Source of the DNA: Pholiota molesta
Taxonomy: Eukaryota > Basidiomycota > Agaricomycetes > Agaricales > Strophariaceae
Assembly: GCA_014925825.1 (NCBI GenBank)
Contig: JACGCK010000002.1
Span: 1-64,000, forward strand
DNA length: 64,000 bases
Reading direction: 5' to 3'
A program made the position numbers and the translations under genes. Under the pieces are notes generated by a model. The model had not been told where the DNA came from and made no database searches. It was given only the letters and a program-made list of their open reading frames with translations. This document shows positions 22,832 to 37,182 of the stretch, one piece after another; position 1 is the stretch's first letter; every line of letters starts with the position of its first letter.

Positions 22832-24751
22832 ATGTCTGCTCGCTTCCCAGAGCCGTCCCCGCCCAACAACTCCGACGCCCTCCTCGTCCTCCTCCCCCTC
22901 CTCATCGTCCTCTCCACCTTCCTCTTCCTCCTCCTCACCTTCCTCATATGTGCCCTCGTCATCCGCCGCCGCCGCGGCATCATCCTCAGAGACACAGATG
23001 GCCCCGTCGACATGTCTCGCGAGGAGCTCATCGAGGGCGAGGGCGGCTTTGAGGGCGTCGAGTCTCGCTGGCTCGAAGGCGCTTCCGACCACGACAGGCG
23101 CGCCTATCTCCGCGCCAAAGGTCTGTTCCCTCCCCGCGTGTCCTATCTTGCATTTCATAATCTCGTCCTTCCTAGAATATCAGCTCCAGTATCCCCCCAA
23201 TTCCCTTCCCACGGACATAACTCTCTCCCAGTTTCTCTCGATCCAGGAGAAAGGTGTCTCTGCCTGGTGTTTTGAACCAGACTACGAGACCGTCAATTCC
23301 CTTCTTGTCCATGCCAGAACTGAAATCACCTTCCTTCCCGACCCCGCCTCTTCTTCGTGTGTTCAATCAAATCTCCCACTCCCCAAACTCAATGAAGTCT
23401 ATTACTGGGAGGTTAAAATGTTTGATCTTCCTCAGACCACAACTGTGTCCGTGGGATTGGCCACGAAACCATACCCCCCATTCCGGCTGCCCGGCCTCAG
23501 TCGTCACTCCGTAGCATACCACTCCAACGGTGACAAGTCCCACAACTACCCCTTCACCACTACTCCTTTCGGCCCTCTGCTCAAAGAAGGTGATGTCCTA
23601 GGCGTCGGATACCGTCCACGGACTGGCACTGTATTTTATACCCGTAATGGCCGCAAAACGGAAGATGCTTTCGTTGGCTTAAGTCGCTGGAATCTCTTTC
23701 CCACAATCGGTGCTGATGGGCCCTGCAGTGTTCATGTCAACCTCGGACAAGCTGGCTTTGTCTTCATTGAAGCCAATGTCAAAAAGTGGGGTTTGGCACC
23801 CAGTGTGGGCACGTTAGCGCCTCCACCCGCGTATGGCAGTGAACGCGGCAGCATCCTTCTGGACGTCGGTGGACGCATACGAACCAATCCTGACGGCACG
23901 CCCTCTACCATCCCTGCCGGTGTCTCTTCGCCGTCATCTGCACATAGACATAGATCACGTCGCCCTAGACAGTCTGCTGGCTCAGGGATCGCATCGTCAC
24001 CATTGCGATCGTCATTGGAGCCGCCTCCGATAACACCCCCGCCACCCATTACACCTATCGATGAAGCTGTGAGGAGGACGACAGCTCGGATTCCGGCTCG
24101 GATGATCCATCGGCACCGCTGCTCGACGCAGCATTACTGAACATTGGTCATACTTCTCGAGGCGCAGCAACCGGTGGTGGTGCCTCGCGCTCGCCGTCTC
24201 CTGCTACGTCTGCGAGGTCGTTCAACGACGCAGGTGCGCGCAACCCATTTACCAATCGTCGACACCGCCCGTCTTCTTCCCTCACTCATTTCGCCACGTC
24301 CCTGGCAGCTCCCCGCTCAGAACTATCCGTCCATCTCCACCCGCCTCCGGACTCACCCATGAGCCCCAGCGCCAATCCACCAACACCAGGGTACAGAGAC
24401 ATTCACCTACAGGCGCTCACTCCGGGCCACCGCCGAACGCCTAGCGCAGCCAGCACTTCCGCAGCGCCTGCGCCGAGTACGGCAGGTGACAACACAGCCA
24501 GCACGACATCGCCTCCAGCCTCGGCGTCGACGTCAACGGATCGCCTCCTGCCAGGCAGTCCCTTGGCGAGGCGAGACCCTCCTGCATACTCTCCTCTGGA
24601 TGCATTTACATACGCGGATGGTGTGCACATTGACCTGCCTGCGGAGGTTATAGCGGCTGCGCTGGAAGGAAATACGGTGCCCTCAACCTCGGTCGGTCAG
24701 TCGAATCCTGCCACACGATCTTCCGGGCGAAGGTCGAGAAGAAGACAATAA
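22832..24751 (+). CDS. SSH4: SSH4/EAR1-type SPRY adaptor for the Rsp5 ligase, frame broken
   Basis: A membrane adaptor that brings cargo to the Rsp5 ubiquitin ligase at endosome and vacuole. It has a lumenal N-tail, one membrane span (LLVLLPLLIVLSTFLFLLLT) with a following RRRRG stop, then a B30.2/SPRY domain: YYWEVKMFDLPQTTTVSVGL, PGLSRHSVAYHSNGDKSHN, GDVLGVGYRPRTGTVFYTRN and FPTIGADGPCSVHVNLGQAG. The long Ser/Thr/Pro tail carries RRDPPAYSPLDAFTYADG, a PPxY motif expected to bind WW domains of Rsp5. Near 24069-24074 the frame shifts. The SPRY frame ends at 24140, while an acidic EEDDSSDSGSDDPSAPLL continuation and the PPxY lie in another frame that one extra base would join. Confidence 0.82.
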
Positions 24752-25580
24752 TGAATAGCCTGTATTTTTTGCTCCTGCGTATTTATGCCACAGCCACGTT
24801 TGGTCAGTTTTCAATCCTTCATCTATGGGGCTTTCTCGTTTCCGCGTACATCTGTGCTGACTGCTTCTCGCGCCTTCTATCTCCTCACAACCTTACGACC
24901 CACAGTATCACCACAGCTATTTGATCCCTTTCTTTTTTTTTTTTTTACCCTTCTTCGTTGTCGCTTTTATTGTTGTATTAAACATTTTATCATTTCTAAT
25001 AGACCGTTGCGTTCGCGCAATGTTACGAGTTTTGATATCTCCCTACGGACTCGGCCCCTCGATAAATCCACTACGTCACCTTTCCTACTTTATTCTCCCA
25101 TTTGTCACGTCTGATTTGCTATCTCCCTCCTGCACATGGAAGCATATATAACCTTTACTCAGCACATTCATATTATCCAAGCATGAAATTTCATCATTGT
25201 TACGACTCACTTTTCCTGGAATCTGCAGCTTAGATTTCAACTCAGGTGCTCAGGAGCGCTCAAGATCACGAACCTGGTTTTTCTGTGGATATCACTGATT
25301 CTTATTGATTGTATCTTTTCTGTATGACAGAAGCTATGTACACTAGGAATTGTGAAAAATGCAAGATGTCGTCGTCCATGCTGGTGAGGTAACTAGCTAT
25401 GATACATACAATAATAGGTGCGTCGATAATAATTTAACCCGCCTGTCTTCCCCTCGGGTCTCAACACCCCTCTCCGTTCTAGCCCGTCTGAACGCGGCTA
25501 CTCCGATGACGGGATATATGGTGCCGATGGTGGACTGATAATTCTACATGTAGATCAGGATTCGGTGATCAAGATCGCGG
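24752..25580. other. convergent 3' region
   Basis: Between two convergent genes. It includes a long T-run (24929-24946) and AT-rich sequence. No gene seen. Confidence 0.6.
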
Positions 25581-26758
25581 TCAGCCTGCTTGCTTCCCTG
25601 GCTTCCTCTTCTTCGTAATCTCCTCTTCCTCGCTTCCTCTCGAATAAGGCGGAATTGTGTGAACGAATGTATGGCCAGGTGACCAAAGGGAAAATAAGGT
25701 GGAATGGTACACTGGATGTATGGTTGAATGAATGAATGGCAGGGATATGAGGTTGCCTCTGTTCAGGCCAAGTGTGGATTTTGTGCGGGTGTGGGTGCGG
25801 TCATGGTTTTGGCCATGGCGCTAATAATACGAACTAGCTGTGCGGGCTCGAGGGCTTGCTTCTGGAATGGCGGTGTGGCGACCGAGCCTGTTGGGTGATG
25901 GAAAAGAGGTAAGTAATCTATCGGCTGATGCTATTATCCTGATATCAATGTTTGCGTGGCCAGCGACGCGCGATAGCACCGTTCCCAGCAGCTGAGCCGA
26001 ACAAACTGCCAGGGGTTCTGGTTCTTCGTCTGTCCATCGTGCGCCCGAAGCTTCCACCCCGAAGCAGAGGCGCAGGATGGGAGCGGGAGAATGCGCAATG
26101 GGAAGGCAACAGAAATAAAGGTGAATGAAGAAACGATGCTCACCTCGTATCGGACGCCGTGGACATGTTGGAATTCCCACTCTGTTCTTGGATTTCGATC
26201 CGTACGAGGGAGAAGCGCCGGCCTTGGCACCTCCGTGTACATGACAACGCCGCCGGAGACCTCTTTGATGACGCCCCGAGGCTCCGCCTGCAGCATCAGA
26301 TTCCGCTCCTTCTCCCTCAGCTTCGCCTTCTCCGCGCGCCGTCTGTCCGACTTTGCGCCTGCCTCGTCTCCAGCCGCCGCTTCTCCGCCTTCCTTGAACT
26401 CGCCGCGCGAAGTGTTGCTGCTACTCGTGCTGGTGCTGCTGATCTCTCCGGGGTTTGATTTCTCCGAGAGAGGTTTTGACCGTCGCGCGCTACAGCAGCC
26501 GCAGCGCTGGGACAGTTCGCTCAGCTTGCGCCGCGGGAATTTGGCCAAGTGCGCCCAGAGCACGATGCCGACGAGGACGATGGCCACGACCATGATAATA
26601 CCGATGTAGCGATGAACACCGGGTTTGTTGATGTAGCTGGGACTCCCTGCAGGGTCCGAGTTTGTGGATGGGTCGGTGCCCGAGACAGCAATGTTGGCGG
26701 GCGTGCAGGAGACATGGCCCGACGGGCAGGACTCGATGTCGTTGCCTCTAATGAACAT
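25581..26758 (-). CDS. single-pass membrane protein of unknown function
   Basis: Not recognised by name. MFIRGNDIESCPSGHVSCTP opens a short Cys-containing outer segment, then a membrane span (YIGIIMVVAIVLVGIVLWAH) with a basic stop, a CGCC cluster, a Ser/Thr stretch, and a charged helix (DRRRAEKAKLREKERN). After an intron of uncertain limits come TRTPGSLFGSAAGNG and, across a further intron (GTGCTA to AACAG), SVATPPFQKQALEPAQLVRI. That frame stops soon after. One extra base at 25766-25769 would carry it on through GHTFVHTIPPYSRGSEEEE and KKRKPGKQAG to a stop at 25581. The C-terminal half is therefore a reconstruction of frames, not a clean model. Confidence 0.5.
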
Positions 26759-27132
26759 GGTGAGGGGGGAAGGAAAGGAAGTGATACTAGGCCGCACTTT
26801 TAGGCTCCACGCGCTGTATTATGTAGGGGAGGACACTTCTTCTGACTAGCCGTTTTGGTGTGATGAAATTGATTCTCTAGCGGCTGACGATTGTTATCAT
26901 CATCAACTAATTTATTTTAAGCGCACCGTAGTCTGTCCTAGTCTGTCTTCTTTTCGGATGGCTGACTCCGCCACAACGCGCCTTCCCGCTTTTGCTTCCT
27001 TCGCACACTAACTTGCGCGAGCTTGGCGGACGTTGGAGCCATTTGTTGGTTAGAAGCATACACACCATCCTGACGACGTAAATCACACACTACAACATTA
27101 TATCTATAGAGGTAACAACATTCCACGAACAA
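26759..27132. other. intergenic
   Basis: Upstream of the membrane-protein gene and 3' of the AspRS gene. No gene seen. Confidence 0.55.
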
Positions 27133-29173
27133 CTAGGGCTCCAACCTCTTGGGGTCTCGGGGGAACAAGGAAGCGCGACGAATGTTGTTGAGCTTCAAGA
27201 ATAGCATCAACACCCGCTCCAAGCCTATTCCTCCTCCTCCATGAGGAGGGCAGCCCATGCGGAAAGCATCAACATAAGGTTTCATAGAATCGGGATCGAC
27301 TCCTTTTTCGCGCATCTTCTCGCAGAGAACCTTCGGGTCATGTATGCGCTGCGCTCCTGAAAGAATTTCCTCTCCTCTCATGAAGAAGTCATAGGAGTTG
27401 GAAAGCGTCTAACAGGGAGTATGAGCGTTATATCACTGACTCCACCAAATGAGACGTACAGGATCTTCTGGATCAGGCATAGTGTAGAATGGGCGCAGGG
27501 CCATTGGGAATTTGTCAATAATATAATAGTCGGTGTCGTATTTCTGCTTGATAAGGACGCCCAATCTCTTTTCTTGGGCCGTGCTGTAACAACGTTTTTT
27601 TAGCAAGGATCAGGTGGCGAAGAGCAGGCAGTGCATACCTGAAATCATCGAGACCCTCTCGGGGTACGCCGTCTTCGACTAGAATATCGACAGCTTCTCG
27701 GAAAGACAGAACAAGGGTACCTTCAGGACCTTCTCTCCATTTGAAGTCATCGGCTGGATACTGTCGTTGCACGGTTTCAATTTCCTTTTTATATTTGTCT
27801 CTGAGTCCACTAAAAATGCTCTTGAGCATGCCATCAAGAGTCTCCATGACTTCATGATAATGCTCCTCAATGGACATTTCCAGATCAAGTCCCATAAACT
27901 CTGTCATATGACGGTGGGTATTTGAGTCCTCCGCGCGGAACACTGGGCCGATCTCATAAACGCGCTCGAAGTCAGCGGCGATGGCCATTTGCTTCGCTAA
28001 CTGGGGAGACTGAGCCAGGTAGGCATTGCCTGTATAAACAAGGAATAAGAAATTACACGCGATATGTCGTGCCCATTTTTCCTCACCCTTAAAATAACTG
28101 ACTTTAAACACCGATGCTCCAGATTCAGTCGCAGCACCTTGCAATTTTGGACTGTGAATTTCAATAAATCCATGCTCGCTGAGGTATTGACGGAAGAAAT
28201 GCCCGATTGCGCTTTGCATCCTGAAAATGGCTTGATTGTTGTTGTCTTGTCGAAGAGATTAGCATGCGCGATAATCCAGAATTAGTTATTAGTTACCCTG
28301 AGATCAATAACCCTGTTGTTCAGACGAGTTTCCAGAAGGACACGACTGTATTGAGGGTTGTTGGCCTCCTCACTCTTGTATCCTCGGTCTCGGGGGCAGG
28401 AGTATCGTCGGCGCGATTAGGGTCGGAGGGACGTGAGGCGTCTTCCACAGAGAACGGCAAGCGAGCGTCTAATCCTGCGATTAGATGAAGCTACGGGACT
28501 ATTATCAGATTTACGTATGAGCGCCAAAAGTGCGTCTCTGACCTTGGAGACATGAAGTTCGACATCGGAGATGGTCGCACTCTTGATCGGCTCAGCGGTT
28601 TTCTCAACGGTGCCTTCGAGGAGAACAATACTCTCGTCAGCTAAGCCAGACGCCCATTTCAGCATTTGTTTAGAGATTTTCTCCGGAGTGAGGACCAGAA
28701 GGGCCTGGATTGAGTCGGTCTTCTGGCGCAAATTTAGGAAGACCATCTTGGATCCCTGTGCACGGGAAGTCTGAACTCTGGCGCGGACGAGAACATTTTC
28801 CCCGACACGCTTGGAGAGTGCTGTGATTTCAGCCCTTGGGATACGAGGCCTTGATTGGGATTGATTGAGAGGAAGAGGTCCATAATTGTCTTTAGCAAAA
28901 TCCTGGACGATGTTAGTTGGATAACAAATCAAATCACAGTGGATAGGCTTACCACTTCTGCTGCAGCTTTCTGCTGTGCAAGCTCTTGTTGCTTTGCAGC
29001 TTTTTCTGCAGCTTTCTTCTCTTTCTCTGCAGCCTTGGCCGCCTTTTTGAGCGCGCTCTTTGTAGGACCGCCGTCCTCACCTCTGGCGTAGTTGAGGGCC
29101 AAAACAATTTACAAGCAAGGGCAAGAACTTACTTATCCTCAGGAGTTTGGGTTGGAGCTTGAGAATCGGCCAT
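27133..29173 (-). CDS. DPS1: cytosolic aspartyl-tRNA synthetase
   Basis: Class IIb synthetase that charges tRNA-Asp. The N-terminal extension is a Lys/Ala helix ([18 protein letters not shown]) typical of eukaryotic AspRS and used for RNA binding. The OB-fold anticodon domain has [20 protein letters not shown] and [17 protein letters not shown]. The catalytic core shows motif 1 ([20 protein letters not shown]), [34 protein letters not shown], motif 2 ([20 protein letters not shown]) and motif 3 ([20 protein letters not shown]) with PRDPKRLEP at the end. This is the archaeal/eukaryotic type, not the mitochondrial one. About nine introns. It is divergent from AAT1, with 208 bp between the ATGs. 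Confidence 0.93.
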
Positions 29174-29381
29174 GGTGGTAATCTGAGAAAAGACTATTGA
29201 GTCATTGATGTGGATAGGGCTGGATTAGATTAGATGATAGGCGGAGCAAACCGCCGACCCGCGTGGTACGGCCGCACAAGCGCCGAAAGCCGGCTCTTCA
29301 AACATGGGGTCACTGCATACGCCCGCCCCTGTCCTTTATATACCCCCGACCCCGTTTTTTTCCCTTCCATTTCTTGGATAG

Positions 29382-30968
<1,587 letters not shown>

Positions 30969-31371
30969 AAGGTATACCTGTGGTCCTGTGGAACATACCC
31001 TTACTTTCCATTGACAATTATCCTATCCACCGCTGTTATACCATGTACACCTGTGTGTTAAGTCTTCTCTAGAAATATAGAAGAATTTTATATCGGTTTC
31101 TGAATCATTGCTTGTTCACCGCATCTAAAAATTCGAGTGGGTTACACCATTGAAAGTTCAAATGAAGTTAATGTAATGTTATTCCACGTGCGCTTCGGCG
31201 CCTTTACGCTAAATAGGTCGGATAAGACGCCTAACTATAGCTCAGTTCCTGCAAGTTGATTGATCCCAAATTGATCCAAGCCGCGGTCGATGTGAGTTCC
31301 TGAGCCTAAGCCAAGTATTCCCTGTCTAGCAGCTCAGCCCACTTTATGCCCTTTTCTCTGTGGCCTACAGC
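30969..31371. other. intergenic
   Basis: AAT1 3' end and the upstream region of the serine-rich gene. No gene seen. Confidence 0.55.
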
Positions 31372-33272
31372 ATGTCTCCCATTATTCCAGGCGCTTGGTC
31401 CTCGAGCTGGACTCTCGGTTCTCAAGAGCGAGACGACATGGACTGCGACACAGAGAAGACGCCTAGGTTGCCAGACCGTTCCCATGCATCTCGCTATGGT
31501 CTCTCACAGGAAGAGAACTCGGAAAATATTGATCTCGCCTTGTCCCAAACACCCAATTTAAAGGAACCAGGCGTTCCCGTCGAGGAGCCTGCCCATATAG
31601 ACGACGAAGACGCTGCCTCTTTTGCGGACGATGATAGCTCAGTTCCCTCGGATGATTTCTATAGCATTATATCGCATGAAGTACGTGTTCTTCCATTGAT
31701 GTTACTGTGGACTGGTAGTTATTTTATTTTCATGACTAGGATTCAGAGTCGACACTATACTCTAGTGTCATGATGTCGGTATGTATGCACAGCGCATATA
31801 TCCTCATCGCTTTTCTTGACGCCCTCCTGCAGACTTCCCCTATAGACAAAGAGAGAGACCCATCTGATGGACTTCTAGGCTCGGTGGATTTTTCTAGTTC
31901 CCCCTTCGATTCGTCAGGTTTAAGCTCATGCTTGCATATACCTTCACAAGAAGACGTAGTCCGCGCCACATCGGATGCTGGTCTTTTTTTTGAAGCTTCT
32001 ATTGTCCGAATCCCCACCGCCGCTCCGTCCACTGAAGACGATTTCCGTCTTTTGGATAGCAGTTCTCCCACCGATACCTTGGGATTTTCCCTGCCCAATG
32101 TGAGCGCCTGTGGTCAAGAACTCGTATTAGACGCCCTCTCGGCGATCGGCACTGTCACCCACGCATCTGGCAACGATTCTCCTGTGGATCCGCATGGTTA
32201 TGAATGCGATTCCGTTTCCAGCCATTCGGGTTCATTTTCCAGTAGAGGTATATCTAATATAATTGCCAGACTCGGTTCAGGTGCAAGTGCATCGCGAGCG
32301 AGTGTCTTTTCATGGTCCCAGGGTTCTTCAAGAAACCCCAGTCCAAGTCCAAGGATCACGCACCACGGCCATTTTGACGACGGTCCATTTAGATCTCAAA
32401 CCAGCACCTTGCAGCTTTCTCAGCCGGATGGAAACAATCCCTGGACACTTTCGCTGGACCCAACGCTCACTTCAACCGAATCCGAAGCGGCATCACAAGC
32501 CTCTACCGCTTCTTTATCTCTCGAAGCTGAATTTCCGCCAGACGACGAAAGGCCTTCTTTTATGTCGCGAGATACACTCCCATCTGTCGCCTCACTTCAG
32601 GACCCTTATTCTCCACACACTGTTTACTACGAAGAGGATATAATTACCACCCCACGAAACTCGCAGTCATCTCCGTATAATGTGCTCTCAGAGCCAAGGT
32701 CCAATCCTGCCCCATCTCCTTTAACTTATCACCACTCGGACGATTCGGTCCGCTCAAAGAATTTCATACAGAAGACGAAGGAGCTTTGCAACAAATTCAA
32801 AAAACTTATTTCTTTGAAGTCCGTAAAGGAAAGATCGTCCAAGGTCGCGAAAGATAATTCTGGCATTCGTCGCACTCCTCTGAATGGCCAGGGTGAACCC
32901 GATACGCAGTCTTCTTTCCAGAATTTCCCTCGCATAACATCACCTTCATTTTCCTCAGTCGATAAACCTCCTGCATTCCGAAGAACAGTAAAAACATCTT
33001 CACCATCTGTAGCACTCTCGTACACTCCCGATTACACCGTTGCTCGTGGATCCGGATCAACTCACGTCCCTGACGAAAAGTACACCTATGAATATCACGC
33101 AAGACCCAAAACACTACAGGAAATTAGATCTAAGCGAAGGTTCTCATTACCTGCCTTCGCTAGACCATCTTCTCCTGTCCCTCCAAATGCACGAACTGCA
33201 AATCCAATGCGTTCAACGAAACAGAGAAGGGCTGGATCCATTCTATCTGCTGAAGGAGGAATGACACGCTGA
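31372..33272 (+). CDS. serine-rich protein of unknown function
   Basis: Not recognised. About 600 residues, three exons (small introns near 31680 and 31778), with no membrane span or catalytic motif. Composition is Ser/Thr/Pro-rich and acidic in the first half, including SFADDDSSVPSDDFYSIISH. A conserved-looking glycine/serine patch occurs at RGISNIIARLGSGASASRAS. A basic stretch follows in the second half (KTKELCNKFKKLISLKSVKE), then TYEYHARPKTLQEIRSKRRF near the C-terminus. The last block looks like a short functional motif. A largely disordered regulatory or scaffold protein is likely. The ATG at 31372 begins MSPIIPGAWSSSWTLGS. Confidence 0.6.
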
Positions 33273-33450
33273 ATTGTATATTATATCAATCGTTGAACGA
33301 CTTACACTTCTTGGACACCTAAATTATCCGCAGAGTGAGAGATATGGATTTTTCGTGACACCTCAACCTTTTTCTTGCCATGACTTACAATTGTATGTAC
33401 AATGTGACATTCTGTGTACTTTTATTATCATTTTCCTAGTTTGTTGTAAT

Positions 33451-34731
33451 TCAAATATCAAGGTCTTCATCTGGATCATCGTCGTCAATATCATCGGCTG
33501 AGTCAGGATCGTAGAAAATTGCAGCAGGTGTGTTGCTCGTCATGGGTGCGCCTAGCGAGAATTAATGTTAAGCATAAGGGAAGCACAATTGAAAGCTATT
33601 GGCATTACCTTCGTGTGCGTAAGGCAAAGGTACCTGTGCCCTGGATTCTTGCTGCGCAGACGTCAGACTAAGGTTGAAAGGCAGATTTTGAGTGGGATCT
33701 GGAGCGGCAGCTTGGATGGGCTAGAGACAATAACAATCAGAATGCGAAAAATAAGATCTAGATTGGAGGCTGATGCATTTCTCACTTCAGTTTGCTTTTT
33801 CGCAAGCGGCTTGATGCTTTCCAATGCTGTGAGCTCGCACGGACCGCCCAAAACATTCGACCAGCCTTCCAAGACGCGTTCAACGCCCCGCTTCCTACCA
33901 GCTCCTTCTCGCACAATCAACTCGGCCACAAACTCGGACGAATTGCCGCTTCCTTCACCATTGGGCCCAAAGACCAATGCCTCAGTATCGTATAGGCGCT
34001 CGCTGACTGGAAGAAAGACACCCCAGAATTTAGGCCAGGGTGAGACTGGAGGAGGGGGCATCAGAAACTCAGTCGCAATATGCGCTATCAGCGCCGGAGG
34101 ATGAGCGATGACATGCGAAAGAGAAGACGAAAACCCAGTTTGTGTGATTAGAGGCAGGAGGCTCGAGGGAGATTGCGAATGGAGAATTAGGCGTGCATCT
34201 AAGGGCTCTTATTAATTGGATTTTTTAACGATTGCTCTCATGAACGCACTTGAGCACTTTTTGACGAGTTCGCAAACTTTGGAGAGATACTTGTATGTTT
34301 CTGCCGGGGAATCCGTATCCTCGAGGACTGTATCTATCGAATCAATGATAATATTCGTTGATCTTGACGGTACATCCAAAGCTAGAGGTAAAATTGAGCG
34401 AGGCAATGGATGGGGAAAAGACTTTTCACAGCATACCTTTCTCCACTACTGACAGCAACTCTGCCCAGTAATCCGATTCACCATATCCCGGAACACGATC
34501 AGTCCAGTCATAAACTTCGACTGAGTTCAGCGAAGAAATTCCTGTCAAATTAGATGGCTGGTAGAGCAAGCAAAAGAGGACATTGTGGAGAGGTGATCCT
34601 TTGGCACTTTTGTCCTGTGCAACAAGTATCCTGCGCAGAACAGGCAGACTGCTTTGTGCGAGAGACGATTGCAGAATCAGCAAAGGGTGCCGATGCGACT
34701 CATTCTTTAAGATGGATGTGAGGAGTGCCAT
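33451..34731 (-). CDS. ELP5: Elongator complex subunit 5
   Basis: Part of the Elp4-Elp5-Elp6 RecA-like ring of Elongator, needed for wobble-uridine modification of tRNA. The N-terminal half (MALLTSILKNESHRHPLLIL, VEVYDWTDRVPGYGESDYW, NIIIDSIDTVLEDTDSPAE) has the degenerate RecA-fold layout. The C-terminal end is the clearest marker: LPFNLSLTSAQQESRAQVPL followed by an acidic tail with IFYDPDSADDIDDDDPDEDL. Elp5 proteins end in just such an acidic run after the NLxLTxxQ block. Six exons, frames consistent, including the KKCSN-ARLILHSQ junction. Confidence 0.83.
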
Positions 34732-34893
34732 ATTGAAAGATATAGATTTTGGACATGGTTGATTCGATTTAAACGCCTAATCTCTTTTTGGGAATCTCCT
34801 GCCCGCCACGACTATAAACTTGTAACTACACTTCGTACGACATCAGAATATGTACAAATCGTACTTTTTATATAATAAGCTATAGTGCTTCAA

Positions 34894-35746
34894 TCAAGTA
34901 CTCTTAATCCATCTATTTCTTTCCAGATATCGCGTGCCCAATTTCCATCGAAGGACACCAATGGTCTTCGTATGCTGATCAAGCTCGAATCCTGCTTTCC
35001 TCAGAGAAGAGCGGCGGTAGGGGAGCAGGGGTGAATCAACCACTTCGATACGTTCAAGAGTTGGATCCTTGTTGAAAGCATGATTGATAGCATATTCGAG
35101 CAGGTCGTCTTGAATATTGGCCTTGTGGTAATTTTCTTCGACATGGAAATGCCGAATGAGAGCTGTTCTTGGCGGAGCAACTTCGCCCTTGGGTGCTTTA
35201 GCATTGGACTTGTTCGCGTCGATAGCAATAAGCCCAACGAATGTGTCTCCATGTTCGAGCAGCCAAAATCCGGAGGCTGGTTTTTTGGAATAATATTTTT
35301 GGATATCCTTGATGTCTTCATGACGGAGAGTTTCTTGAGTAAGTCCTTCGAAGTATGGTCGGTTTATCCTGGAAGGTATTGGGTATAGGGTTGTCAAGTT
35401 AAATATTCGGCATGACATACCAGTCTACAGCGAACATTATAGGTACAGCCAGCGAAGCAAAAGCTGGAAAAGGCTTGAGATAGCTTAGCCATCCCAAATC
35501 GTTGGACGGCCACCAGCTCATGTATTGTATGAATACGGACGACAGTGCAAGCCATATAGCAATGGTCACAGGATGGGTATAAGCTTGGAAAACTTCATTG
35601 GTATCGATGACTGCGACAACAAAAAAGGACATACTTTTGTTGTTGGCAATAGCAAGACCCTGGAAATTGGACTTGGAGATCATGAACAAGGTTAACTTCC
35701 TGTCTTCTGTAGCATACGGTCGGATTTGGGCAGTCGGGAGGGCCAT
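34894..35746 (-). CDS. membrane-anchored GNAT acetyltransferase-like protein
   Basis: Two hydrophobic segments (PVTIAIWLALSSVFIQYMSW and PAFASLAVPIMFAVDW) precede a GNAT-like domain with GFWLLEHGDTFVGLIAIDAN, TALIRHFHVEENYHKANIQD and LERIEVVDSPLLPYRRSSLR. This is the layout of NAT8-type and related fungal membrane acetyltransferases; the substrate is unknown. The usual acetyl-CoA loop RxxGxG is replaced by YHKANIQDD, so activity is uncertain. One intron at the second membrane segment is clear (DW to INRPY). An alternative upstream ATG at 35830 would add about 28 residues. Confidence 0.65.
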
Positions 35747-37182
35747 TGTAGGGGAGAATGAACAAGTATCGACGAAGAGTGGAGGAACATGACGCCGGAC
35801 ATATACCTGACGGGACACACTCAATTTCATCTAACCCCTCGCACGTTGCTCGATTCAGGTCCACCTCAATGCTATTTTTGGACGCAGCTACAACCACAAC
35901 CTTGGGCTTGAAGATCACACAAAGTTGTAATTTATAATACATTTATGATCTTGCGCAAAATCGATTTCAGTTGTTGTACATTTATACTGCTTGAGAGAAA
36001 CCAATAGGGTCCGTATGCTTATTGCTCTTGCTAGCTACTGCTGATCATATCTGAGAATTGATTATTTCACTTTTAAAGATAATGGGTTACCCGAATTAAT
36101 TCAGGCGGAAGGTAAGTATGTTTTGAGATCACAGCTGCAGCCTCCCATGAGTCAAGCCCGTAACCTCTATAGAGATAGTATCTTAGTAGACGATGTCAGT
36201 GACTCAGTGTAATGTCAAAAAGTATTACTAAGAACTTGCTAAGAACAAAGACATCAAAGATAGTGTTGCGACAGTGATAGCATGCGCAAACGTTCTTGAG
36301 ATGTTCATACAGCAGGACATAGTACGACGTACGTAAGTAGTATGCAATAATAATTGGCATCAATCGTGGCGCCTCTTGAGTCTTCTGCAATCAATGCCAT
36401 TCGTTATGAACAAGTTATAAACTGTTATAAATAATACAAAGCTTCAGTCCTACCTCATATGAGCGTAATCCTGAACTCCTCCTATTTTTCCGCTCGCGTT
36501 ACGACTAGATAAAATAAACTAAATAAACTCGAAATCATGCTAATTTTACATTCCTTGATTACATAGATACATTTCTACAGCCACAGATACACGTAGACTG
36601 TAGATACTGGCGGGCATTAAGAAAGCAACTATCGATAATTGCAAAAGAACCTCTAGAGTTGATCTGGAGTGCGTTGTGAGTGCATGCCACTCCACTCGAA
36701 CGGGAACCGGGCCGGGGCAGGCTCAGATCCAACCTCTCGCTCCGAACCTAATCTTATCCGATTCTGACCCAATTCTGTCCGTCTTCCCATCGCGTCGCTG
36801 ATCAGTGATCACTTATTGCTAGCTAACTGTAGGTCTTTTTTCATCGTTATGACTATGTTGGTTGTCTTTAGATGGCTTGAGCTGAGGCCCGCTTGAGCAA
36901 CACTTGAGTCCCAAAAAACTAATCATTGTCTGGACATCAAATATGTAGATGGATTTCAGTTGGATTTCATCGATTGGATGTTCTCAATTATTCCATGGTA
37001 CCCGTTCATTCTCACGGAGTTACAGTCTCGAACATAGCCGCGACTGGGCGCGATGGTTCGCGGCCCATCTACGATTAGAATCATGGAGTCTACGGGAGCC
37101 CGTTTGCATTGCTGGATCCATTTAACAAGACCTCGTCTCTTCCAGATTGTTGACCCACTACTCCCTCAATCAACCATTGACA
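35747..37182. other. longest gene-free gap
   Basis: About 1.4 kb without a supportable gene. Mostly AT-rich with a GC-rich island near 36690-36730. No terminal repeats, tRNA or recognisable mobile-element remnant was found. Confidence 0.55.

Noticed and set aside
35610..35645. 24-nt GT...AG segment in the membrane GNAT gene as a micro-intron
   Set aside because: Its length is a multiple of three and the frame reads through, so plain coding sequence is simpler.
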